Shown here: piece by piece, positions 55,607 through 64,000 of the stretch
Position numbering within the stretch: the stretch's first letter is position 1
Layout: every line of letters starts with the position of its first letter
DNA from: Corynebacterium curieae
GTDB taxonomy: Bacteria > Actinomycetota > Actinomycetes > Mycobacteriales > Mycobacteriaceae
Assembly: GCF_027570035.1 (NCBI RefSeq)
Contig: NZ_JAKMUU010000001.1
Location: 744,001 to 808,000, forward strand
Reading direction: 5' to 3'
DNA length: 64,000 nucleotides
Notes under the pieces: model-generated
The model's database searches: none
Seen by the model: the letters and a program-made list of their open reading frames with translations, nothing else
What the model was told of the DNA's origin: nothing
Translations under genes and position numbers: made by a program

Positions 55607-56911
55607 CTAATCAGCAAAGCGAATAACCTCACGGGCGACGTCTTCCGCAACGATGGGAATGCCATACTGTTTCGCCTTCTTGGCTTTGCCCGATTGTGAG
55701 TCCGGGTCACCGGCGATGAGCACCTTGGTCTTTTTGGCTAGGCCACCAATTTCCACGCCGTGCGCGGCAAAATACTCTTCCCATTCCGCAGTCGAGTAGG
55801 CCTTGGCGCCGGTAATGGTCACTCGCTCGCCAGCGCTCACCACAATGCCGCCCATGCTGGCGAGTCCGCCACTACTGCCGTCCTCTTCAGAACCTTGCGG
55901 CGTCTCTTCACTAGGGGCACCATGCCGACCTTCTGCCTGTGGAGCGGTGTCGGGGTCTAAGGCAGCCTCGATATCAGCAGCCGGGATCCCCAAAGCGCGG
56001 CCGGCCGAAGCCAGGATGGCGCGTTCCTCAGCCGTGACAACACCATCAGCCCAGGCTTCTTCAATCAGCAGCGTGATATAGGCTTCATGCAGCTCGCGCA
56101 GGCCATGTTCATCGAGCCCATGTGCATGAGCAAAGGCCAGCAATTGGGTTTGCTCGGTCGCGGAAAGGCGGCGGTCGAGCAAGGCGGCGTCGAGAAGCTT
56201 GAAATAGTCTTCCGCAACCTTATTCGATGGCGCCTCACGTTGTGCGACGAGCCCGGCGAACCAGCCGTCGTCCTGTGCCGCTTGTTTGGCGGATTCCGCA
56301 GCTGCGCGGCTAAGAAGTGCCGGCTCCGCCCACCCCGGCTGGGGTGCCAGGCTGCGATACAGCTGTTGCTCAGCCAAGCGCTCACTCATATAGCTTTCTT
56401 GGGCGGCCGGGGTATTGGCCAGGAAATGCTGGAATAGTTGCGCCGTAGCCATCGCATCCGCCAATGCGGAGTGCGCCAACTCATTATGAATTCCCAGATG
56501 TGCACAGCAATCCCCCAGCTTCACCTTGGGAAGACCAAGATACCTGCGTGCCAATACGGCCGTATCAATCGCCGGCAACGCCTCTTCAGAACAGGCACGA
56601 CAAGCCAGCAGCTCGGACTGAATAAAGGTCCGATCGAATCCCGCATTATGAGCAACGAATATGCGGTCTTCGAGAGAATAAGCCAGCTTGTCCGCTACTT
56701 GCGCAAAGGTGGGCGCGCCTAGAACATCAGAGGCGGAAATGCCATGAATTTCCGTGGCCGCGATATGGCGTTGCGGGTTAATGAGCGTTTCCCAGGAATC
56801 CTGCACTGCTCCTTCCGGCGATAGCTCCACGACGCCAATTTCAACGATGCGGTGCCCGTGCTTATAGGAAAATCCGGTGGTCTCAATGTCTACGACCGCG
56901 TAGCCGCGCAT
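55607..56911 (-). CDS. DEDDh exonuclease with BRCT domain, 434 aa
   Basis: A DnaQ-like 3'-5' exonuclease fused to further domains. The exonuclease is at about 1-170 with ExoI VVDIETTG (D8, E10), ExoII HNAGFDRTF and ExoIII HSALADAMAT. The middle (about 230-310) is acidic-helical, resembling a TerB-like fold (DEHGLRELHEAYITLLIEEAWADGVVTAEERAIL). A BRCT domain (GERVTITGAKAYSTAEWEEYFAAHGVEI…VLIAGDPDSQSGKAKKA) closes it at about 355-434. This arrangement suggests DNA repair, perhaps at ends or gaps. Not dnaQ itself. It converges on arsR. Confidence 0.85.
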   Translation of the reverse strand: MRGYAVVDIETTGFSYKHGHRIVEIGVVELSPEGAVQDSWETLINPQRHIAATEIHGISASDVLGAPTFAQVADKLAYSLEDRIFVAHNAGFDRTFIQSELLACRACSEEALPAIDTAVLARRYLGLPKVKLGDCCAHLGIHNELAHSALADAMATAQLFQHFLANTPAAQESYMSERLAEQQLYRSLAPQPGWAEPALLSRAAAESAKQAAQDDGWFAGLVAQREAPSNKVAEDYFKLLDAALLDRRLSATEQTQLLAFAHAHGLDEHGLRELHEAYITLLIEEAWADGVVTAEERAILASAGRALGIPAADIEAALDPDTAPQAEGRHGAPSEETPQGSEEDGSSGGLASMGGIVVSAGERVTITGAKAYSTAEWEEYFAAHGVEIGGLAKKTKVLIAGDPDSQSGKAKKAKQYGIPIVAEDVAREVIRFAD

Positions 56912-57016
56912 ATGCGCCTCCCCACGTCTTGTTGAAAACAGTTCCTAGCCGCACCAGTGTAGGCGTGTTGTGCTTCTGCTCGCTGCCCATATGACAGAGG
57001 ACCAGGTGACAATATG

Positions 57017-57049
57017 AATAAAGCCCGAGCCGGTGGCTCGGGCTTTATT
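57017..57049 (-). terminator. ndk terminator
   Basis: A perfect hairpin AATAAAGCCCGAGCC/GGCTCGGGCTTTATT with a three-base loop, running to T-rich sequence on both sides. It lies about 20 bases after the ndk stop. Confidence 0.93.
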
Positions 57050-57071
57050 GCGTAAGAAACGCTTAAGATGC

Positions 57072-57482
57072 TTAGAGGTTCGGGAACCAGATAGCGATTT
57101 CGCGCTCTGCGGACTCTGGGGAGTCAGAGCCGTGCACGATGTTCTCGCCAACGGTCAGGGCGAAGTCGCCGCGGATGGTGCCCGGGGTGGCCTTGGAGAC
57201 TGGGTCGGTGCCACCGGCCAGCTGGCGCCATGCCTCGATGGCGCGCTCGCCCTCAACAACACCGGCAATCAGCGGTGCGGAGGTGATGAACTCGACGAGG
57301 TCACCAAAGAATGGCTTGTCCTTGTGCTCCTCGTAGTGCTTCTCCGCGGTCTCGCGGTCAGCAACGCGCAGGTCGAGCTCGGCCAGCTTCAGGCCCTTGC
57401 GCTCGATGCGGGAGATGATTTCGCCTACGTGGCCGTTCTTTACGCCGTCCGGCTTGATGAGAATCAGTGTACGTTCAGTCAT
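57072..57482 (-). CDS. ndk: Nucleoside diphosphate kinase, 136 aa
   Basis: Transfers the gamma-phosphate between nucleoside triphosphates through a phosphohistidine. [27 protein letters not shown] is the usual start, and the phosphorylated histidine is in [17 protein letters not shown]. Length is standard. ATG 57482 preferred over the ATG nine bases upstream. Orthologues keep this place between folC and rne in the genus. Confidence 0.98.
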   Translation of the reverse strand: MTERTLILIKPDGVKNGHVGEIISRIERKGLKLAELDLRVADRETAEKHYEEHKDKPFFGDLVEFITSAPLIAGVVEGERAIEAWRQLAGGTDPVSKATPGTIRGDFALTVGENIVHGSDSPESAEREIAIWFPNL

Positions 57483-57561
57483 GCCCCACACTGTACCGAA
57501 ACCGCACGCATGCGTCGCGCGCTGGGGTATTCCTTTGGGGTAAAAGTGTGGGGGTCCAGGG

Positions 57562-57873
57562 CTATGCGAGTTGTTTGACTATCTCTTCGGCGCGCTCCTG
57601 CGAGGTGCCCCGAAACCACAGGCGCACCTGACCTACTGCTGCGCCGAATTGGCCATTGGCCAGCAGTCGTTGCAGCTCCGCGCGCTGCTCCTTATCCAAA
57701 TCCTCAAAGGTGGCTTCTTTGGCCGGCTCAAAGTTGCTCCGCAGCGCCAAAACCAGAAAAACGCCGCCAATGATGAGGGCGACTAGCGGTAGCCACGGCG
57801 TTCCCGTTGCGGCGCGGGCGACCACCGCGGCGATGCAGGCGAGTGCGGCAAGGACGAGATAGAGATTGCGCAT
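57562..57873 (-). CDS. Small membrane protein, 103 aa
   Basis: Unnamed family. Two hydrophobic helices at about 3-20 and 26-44 are followed by a soluble tail with [37 protein letters not shown], a helix-turn-helix-like hairpin. Conserved between the DUF4233 gene and ndk in corynebacteria, hence probably a real gene of the folC operon. Function unknown. Confidence 0.75.
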   Translation of the reverse strand: MRNLYLVLAALACIAAVVARAATGTPWLPLVALIIGGVFLVLALRSNFEPAKEATFEDLDKEQRAELQRLLANGQFGAAVGQVRLWFRGTSQERAEEIVKQLA

Positions 57874-57919
57874 GGGCGCTAGTCTATCGCGTCTGCCCCA
57901 CCCGCCGGTGGTATCGAGC

Positions 57920-58426
57920 CTATTTCTCGTTGAGGTGCTGCGTGGTGAGGTATCCGCGCTTCATGCGGGCAATGAGGTTGCTGCGCAGGTAGACGGCCAG
58001 CAGCCACTCCATGCCAAAGATGATGAAGATGGCGGCCACAGCCCAGTGGACCATAAAGCCCACAATGACGCACAACAGCTGCGCCCATACGATGACCGAC
58101 AGCGCCCACTTCTTATTCATGAACGCGATCATCACGAGGTGGAATACCACTGCGGCGATGACAAAGCCGTAGTTGAAGGGGGTCCACAACGTACCGTCAT
58201 AGAGCTTGTAGAGCATCGGCAGTGCGAAGGATAGGGCGAGCGCCTCCATGGTCAGGGAGCTGGCAATGACCATCCCGTTGAAGCTTTTGAGCGGGTCCTT
58301 GACTGGGGCTTGGCCCATGCCGAGGGGGCCGATCTCGCTTTCGGGGACCTGCTCCTCGCGGCCACGGGTGCGGCGGGGCGGGCGAGGCTGGTGCTCGCCG
58401 CGCGGGTGGTGATTGTCGCGGCTCAT
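57920..58426 (-). CDS. DUF4233 membrane protein, 168 aa
   Basis: Actinobacterial membrane protein of unknown function, always next to folC. A basic, proline-rich N-terminus (about 1-45) leads to four hydrophobic helices (about 50-150). The DUF4233 start KSFNGMVIASSLTMEALALSFALPML is visible. It overlaps the folC stop (ATGA), so it is translationally coupled. A link to folate or wall metabolism is unproven. Confidence 0.87.
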   Translation of the reverse strand: MSRDNHHPRGEHQPRPPRRTRGREEQVPESEIGPLGMGQAPVKDPLKSFNGMVIASSLTMEALALSFALPMLYKLYDGTLWTPFNYGFVIAAVVFHLVMIAFMNKKWALSVIVWAQLLCVIVGFMVHWAVAAIFIIFGMEWLLAVYLRSNLIARMKRGYLTTQHLNEK

Positions 58427-59958
58427 GCGGGTTCCTTTCCAAACATCGCGCGGGCATCACCAGCGGTGACGACCGAGCCGGTAATGATGATGCCGGAGCC
58501 GGACTGAACCTCGGCGTCCTCGGCAAGCTCCACTGCCTGGGCATAGGCGCCCGGCAGGTTATCGGCTACGTACACTCGCTCCTCGCCAAAGATATCGCGG
58601 GCGGTCTCTGCCAAGTCGTAGGCATCGAGGGCGCGCGGCGAGGAGTTTTGGGTGATGACTACCTCGGTGAGGTAAGGCTCAAGTGCGGTGAGGATGCCAG
58701 TGGAATCCTTATCCGCGAAGATGGAGAGCACACCGATGAGGCGGGCGAAGTCGAAATCGCGGTCCAGCGCAGCACCTAGTGCCTTGGCACCATGTGGATT
58801 ATGGGCGGCGTCAATAAACGTCGTCGGCGACGTGCGCACGCGCTCCAGGCGGCCGGGTGAAATCGCTTGGGCAAAGCCATTGCGCACGGTCGCAACATCC
58901 AGCGGGTGGCCGGCCGAGGCGCCGAAGAATGCCTCTACCGCAGCAAGGGCGACGGCCGCATTCTTGGCCTGGTGCTCGCCGTGCAGGGGCAAGAAGATGT
59001 CCTCGTACAGGCCTCCGAGTCCTTGGATATTAACCTGCTGGCCGCCGACGGCGATGCGAGACTCGAGGGCAGCAAACTCAGAACCGGAGCGGGCGACGCC
59101 CGCCTCCACGTCCACGGCCTGTTGCAGGATAACCCGCATTGCTTCCGGATCCTGCTCGGCGATGACCACGATGTTTTCATTCGGAGTCAGCGGGTCATCG
59201 GCATCCTCGCGCGGCTTGATAATGCCAGCCTTTTCGCCGGCAATCTCTGCGAGAGTGTCGCCCAGGTAATCCGTGTGGTCCAAGCCCACCGGGGTAATGA
59301 CGGAGACGTCCGCATTGACCACGTTGGTGGCATCCCACCGGCCGCCGAGGCCGACTTCGACAACGGCTACGTCCACGGGGGCGTCGGCAAACGCGGCATA
59401 GGACAAGCCGACGAGGACCTCGAACTTGGACATGGGGACGTCCGACTGGGCATCGATCATCTCCACAAAGGGCTTGATCTCGTGCCAGATGCGCACATAA
59501 TCGCGCGGGTGGATGGGCTGGCCATCGATGCCGATGCGCTCGGTAACGCGTTGCAGGTGCGGGCTGGTGACCAGACCGACACGGCGGTGGAAGGCGCGCA
59601 GGAGCGAATCCACCATGCGCGCGGTAGAGGACTTGCCGTTGGTGCCGGCGATGTGGATGACGTCGAAGGAACGCTCTGGGTGGCCAAGCAGATCCATGAG
59701 CATTTCGATGCGATCGAGGGAAGGCTCAATCTTGGTCTCCGGCCAGCGCTCATTGAGCTCTTCTTCGACCTCTGCGAGGGCACGCAACTCCTCGGCCGAG
59801 ACTTCTTGCGGGGCAGCCTCGTTGTACTCGTCCTCGCTGCCCAAGCCCAAATTGAGAGTCAGGCCGGACTCGGTGATTTCCACCGGGCCACCATCGATGC
59901 CTTCTTTGAGGGCATCGACGATTTCGAAGTCCTCTGTCTCCTTGTCCTTGTCCGCCAC
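58423..59958 (-). CDS. folC: Folylpolyglutamate/dihydrofolate synthase, 511 aa
   Basis: Makes dihydrofolate from dihydropteroate and adds glutamate to folates. The Mur-ligase-like P-loop is in HIAGTNGKSSTARMVDSLL, with VGLGGRWDATNVVNADVSVITPVGLDHTDYLG as the family signature and the C-terminal DAAHNPHGAKAL. An N-terminal extension of about 65 residues is rich in Glu. The GTG start at 59958 overlaps the valS stop (TAGTG). Confidence 0.95.
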   Translation of the reverse strand: MADKDKETEDFEIVDALKEGIDGGPVEITESGLTLNLGLGSEDEYNEAAPQEVSAEELRALAEVEEELNERWPETKIEPSLDRIEMLMDLLGHPERSFDVIHIAGTNGKSSTARMVDSLLRAFHRRVGLVTSPHLQRVTERIGIDGQPIHPRDYVRIWHEIKPFVEMIDAQSDVPMSKFEVLVGLSYAAFADAPVDVAVVEVGLGGRWDATNVVNADVSVITPVGLDHTDYLGDTLAEIAGEKAGIIKPREDADDPLTPNENIVVIAEQDPEAMRVILQQAVDVEAGVARSGSEFAALESRIAVGGQQVNIQGLGGLYEDIFLPLHGEHQAKNAAVALAAVEAFFGASAGHPLDVATVRNGFAQAISPGRLERVRTSPTTFIDAAHNPHGAKALGAALDRDFDFARLIGVLSIFADKDSTGILTALEPYLTEVVITQNSSPRALDAYDLAETARDIFGEERVYVADNLPGAYAQAVELAEDAEVQSGSGIIITGSVVTAGDARAMFGKEPA

Positions 59959-62678
59959 TACTTCAGCCCCTCCAAACGGCTGGTGATGCGCTCGACCTCT
60001 TCGCGGGCGACCTGCTGGCGCTCCTTGATCTTATTGACCACTTCTTCCGGAGCCTTGGACAGGAAGTTCTCATTGCCCAGCTTCTTGCCGGTCTGCTCCA
60101 GTTCCTTATTGGCCTTGGCCAGGTCCTTTTCTAGGCGCTTGCGCTCGGCTTCTACGTCTACCGCACCGTGGGTGTCCAGGGTGACTTCGACGGTGGCCTG
60201 GGAAAGGCGCACCTCGATGGAGGCGGAAGGATCGAAATCCTCACCTGGGGTGGTGGTATTAGCCAGGTTGCGCACCAGTTCCTCTTGGCCAGCCAGATCC
60301 GCTGCGGCGAAGTCGAGGCGGCCCGGCACCTTCTGGGAAGGTTTTACACCCTGGTCAGAGCGGAAGCGGCGCAGCTCAGTGATGAGCTTATCGGCGTCTT
60401 CGATGCGGCGGGCGGCCACCTCATCCTTGGTAGCTCCACCATTGGTATCGGCAACGGTAGGCCACGGCGCCACGACGATAGACTCGCCGCCGGTCAGTGC
60501 CTTCCACAGCACCTCGGTGACGAAAGGCATAGTCGGGTGCAGCAGGCGCAGGACAACGTCGAGCACACGGCCCAACACGATTTGGGTATTGCGGCCCTGC
60601 TCGCTCATACCATCGCGCGGGATCTGGGTCTTGGCAATTTCCAGGTACCAGTCACATAGCTCGTCCCAGGTGAAGTGGTAGAGCAGCTCGTTGGCCTTGG
60701 CAAATTGGTAATCATCCAGGTAGGCATCCACCTTGGCGCGAACCTCTTCGGCGCGGTCAAGGATCCAGCGGTCGGCGTCGGTAAGCTCCTCGCGGTTCGG
60801 CAGCGCGGCCACGCCCGCGCCATTCATGAGCGCGAACTTGGTGGCGTTGAACAACTTGGTGGCAAAGTTGCGGGCGGCCGCAGCGGCGTCGGATCCCAGC
60901 GGCAAATCGACGCCCGGGTTGGCGCCGCGAGCCAGGGTAAAGCGCAGTGCGTCCGCGCCGTAATCGCGCACCCAATCCATCGGGTCAATGCCGTTGCCCA
61001 AGGATTTGGACATCTTACGGCCCTGCTCATCGCGCACCAAGCCGTGCAGGTAGAGATCCTTGAACGGCACCTGCGGGCGGCCCTCTGCGCCCTCGCCCAA
61101 AAGCTCCGGGGTGTGGGTGCCGGCGAAGGTACCAAACATCATCATGCGGGCCACCCAGAAGAACAAGATGTCATAGGCCGTGACCAGCACGTTGGTGGGA
61201 TAGAACTTCTCTAGATCCGGGGTCTTTTCCGGCCAACCCAGGGTAGAAAATGGCCACAGCGCGGAGGAGAACCAAGTATCCAGCACGTCAGGATCCTGCT
61301 CATAGCCTGCTGGTGGCTCCTCATCAGGGCCGACACAGACGATGTCTCGCTGGCCGTCCTCGCCTTCTGGCCCGTACCAGATAGGAATGCGGTGGCCCCA
61401 CCACAGCTGGCGGGAGATGCACCAATCGTGCATGTCATCGACCCACTCGAAGTAGCGCGGCTCGAGCGACTGCGGGTGCAGGGTGGTATCGCCCTCTCGC
61501 ACGGCGTCGCCAGAGGCCTTGGCCATCTTGGCCACGTCTACGAACCACTGCAGGGACAGGCGCGGCTCGATGGGCTCGCCGGAGCGCTCCGAGTGACCCA
61601 CGGAGTGGACGTACGGGCGGATTTCCTTGACAATGCGGCCCTGTTCGCGCAGCGCCTCGCGGATCTCCACGCGTGCTTCCTCGCGGGTCAGGCCGTCGAA
61701 GCGGGTGCCGGTATTGGCAATGTGGCCGGTGGTATCGATAACGGTGGGCATCTCCAAGTCGTGGCGGGTGCCCATTGCGTAGTCATTCGGATCGTGGGCC
61801 GGGGTGATCTTCACGGCGCCGGTACCGAATTCCATGTCTACGTAGTCATCGGCGATGATCTTGAGCTTTAGGTCATCACGGAATGGGTGCGGAAGCTCCT
61901 TGCCCACCAAGTCAGCGTAGCGCTCATCGTCTGGGTGGACGGCAATGGCGACGTCACCCAGCATGGTCTCCACACGGGTGGTGGCTACGATGAGGTGCGG
62001 TTCATCGTCATTGAGCGAGCCATAGCGGATGGACACCAGCTCGCCCTCGACGTCTTTGTAGACAACCTCGATATCGGAGACGGCGGTCTCCAGCACCGGA
62101 GACCAGTTCACCAAGCGGTTGGCCTGGTAGATCATGCCCTCATCGTAGAGGTTCTTAAAGATGGTCTGTACGGCGCGGGAGAGGCCATCATCCAAGGTGA
62201 AGCGCTCGCGGGACCAGTCCACGGAGTCACCGATGGCGCGCATCTGATTCTGGATGGTGCCGCCGTACTGCTTCTTCCATTCCCAGACCTTGCCAATGAA
62301 TTCTTCGCGCTCATAGTCCCAGCGCTTCTTGCCCTCGGTCTCCTTGAGCTTAGCCTCGACCTTGGTCTGGGTGGCGATGCCGGCGTGATCGGCACCGGGC
62401 AGCCACAGGGTGGCGTAGCCCTGCATGCGCTTGCGGCGGATAATGGAATCAATCAGCGTGTGGTCCAAGGCGTGGCCCATGTGCAGCTGGCCGGTCACGT
62501 TCGGCGGCGGCAGCACGATGGAATAAGGCTCGGCCTCCGAATTCGCATCCGGGGTGAAGTAGCCCTTTTCCACCCAGCCCTCATAGAGGTCCTTCTCTAC
62601 GGCCTGCGGCTCCCAAGACTTGGGCAGCGCATCGGCACGGTTGGTACCAACTAATTGCTCATTATTTTGCTCAGTCAC
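59958..62678 (-). CDS. valS: Valyl-tRNA synthetase, about 906 aa
   Basis: Charges tRNA-Val. Class I motifs: [15 protein letters not shown] (HIGH) and KMSKSLGNG (KMSKS). The CP1 editing domain with [25 protein letters not shown] and the C-terminal coiled coil ([40 protein letters not shown]) are present. GTG 62678 was chosen because AAGGT lies about 12 bases upstream; another GTG at 62699 is in frame. It heads valS-folC-DUF4233. Confidence 0.97.
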   Translation of the reverse strand: MTEQNNEQLVGTNRADALPKSWEPQAVEKDLYEGWVEKGYFTPDANSEAEPYSIVLPPPNVTGQLHMGHALDHTLIDSIIRRKRMQGYATLWLPGADHAGIATQTKVEAKLKETEGKKRWDYEREEFIGKVWEWKKQYGGTIQNQMRAIGDSVDWSRERFTLDDGLSRAVQTIFKNLYDEGMIYQANRLVNWSPVLETAVSDIEVVYKDVEGELVSIRYGSLNDDEPHLIVATTRVETMLGDVAIAVHPDDERYADLVGKELPHPFRDDLKLKIIADDYVDMEFGTGAVKITPAHDPNDYAMGTRHDLEMPTVIDTTGHIANTGTRFDGLTREEARVEIREALREQGRIVKEIRPYVHSVGHSERSGEPIEPRLSLQWFVDVAKMAKASGDAVREGDTTLHPQSLEPRYFEWVDDMHDWCISRQLWWGHRIPIWYGPEGEDGQRDIVCVGPDEEPPAGYEQDPDVLDTWFSSALWPFSTLGWPEKTPDLEKFYPTNVLVTAYDILFFWVARMMMFGTFAGTHTPELLGEGAEGRPQVPFKDLYLHGLVRDEQGRKMSKSLGNGIDPMDWVRDYGADALRFTLARGANPGVDLPLGSDAAAAARNFATKLFNATKFALMNGAGVAALPNREELTDADRWILDRAEEVRAKVDAYLDDYQFAKANELLYHFTWDELCDWYLEIAKTQIPRDGMSEQGRNTQIVLGRVLDVVLRLLHPTMPFVTEVLWKALTGGESIVVAPWPTVADTNGGATKDEVAARRIEDADKLITELRRFRSDQGVKPSQKVPGRLDFAAADLAGQEELVRNLANTTTPGEDFDPSASIEVRLSQATVEVTLDTHGAVDVEAERKRLEKDLAKANKELEQTGKKLGNENFLSKAPEEVVNKIKERQQVAREEVERITSRLEGLK

Positions 62679-62721
62679 CTGGCCGATTCTACCTTGCACG
62701 TCAACCGGCTCAGTCAGGCAG

Positions 62722-62749
62722 GGTGCGCGCCGTGGCTAGAGCGCGCACC
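62722..62749 (-). terminator. Hairpin after mdh
   Basis: A strong 9-bp GC stem GGTGCGCGC/GCGCGCACC, ten-base loop, ten bases after the mdh stop and before valS. There is no U-run, so it may attenuate rather than fully terminate. Confidence 0.55.
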
Positions 62750-62758
62750 GAGTGTGTT

Positions 62759-64000
<1,242 letters not shown>

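Noticed and set aside
58867..60681. 604-aa plus-strand frame opposite folC/valS
   Set aside because: Antisense shadow of two conserved genes with full motif content.

Overview
The window is a Corynebacterium chromosome segment. The right part keeps the conserved corynebacterial gene order valS-folC-ndk-rne-rplU-rpmA-obgE-proB-proA-nadD-rsfS-gpgP-degV-comEA-comEC-holA, with rpsT and lepA nearby. A SpaA-type sortase pilus cluster, an RNase E with an IF2-like N-terminus and a three-cysteine ArsR also fit the genus. The species cannot be fixed from this sequence alone.

Positions 1-12,830 are a layered mobile/defence island, visibly more AT-rich than the rest. It holds a frameshifted Tn3-type resolvase, an IS6-family remnant, and a tRNA 3' end with its terminator (an attachment-site scar). 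Beside the scar lie four 10-bp repeats and two decayed copies of a tyrosine-integrase C-terminus that share a 66-bp direct repeat. The island also carries an intact IS3-family element, a two-TM protein with a HEPN-like motif, a complete type III restriction-modification pair (mod/res), a 1.2-kb non-coding stretch rich in TTCACA/TGTGAA words, and a large serine integrase. That integrase begins right where a host HNH-endonuclease gene is cut, so the right edge of the island (an att junction) is at about 12,825-12,890.

Positions 13,500-24,340 contain a compact secreted-protein operon (PLC-type phosphoesterase, EfeO-like, Tat-dependent EfeB peroxidase, no iron permease), lepA divergent from a PemK-like gene, rpsT, a TetR regulator, and a second restriction system (Dam-like methylase plus a PD-(D/E)XK endonuclease). 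Positions 24,340-37,460 are a dense minus-strand housekeeping run: LysE exporter, ankyrin protein, holA, comEC, comEA, degV, gpgP, rsfS, nadD, proA, two tandem 2-hydroxyacid dehydrogenases (one frameshifted), proB, obgE.

Positions 37,548-47,907 are a pilus island: 1,979-aa tip protein, shaft pilin with its own promoter, base pilin and class C sortase. It sits between rpmA and obgE, which are normally adjacent, and rpmA ends in a strong terminator before it. Positions 48,359-63,709 hold rpmA, rplU, rne, an unknown membrane protein, a divergent acr3/arsR arsenite module with an operator, a DEDDh exonuclease-BRCT protein, ndk, two small membrane proteins, folC, valS and mdh.

The most interesting points are the membrane HEPN-like protein beside a type III R-M system in an integrase graveyard, the nested integration history, the Efe operon with a phosphoesterase in place of a permease, and the pilus island splitting a ribosomal-protein/GTPase neighbourhood.
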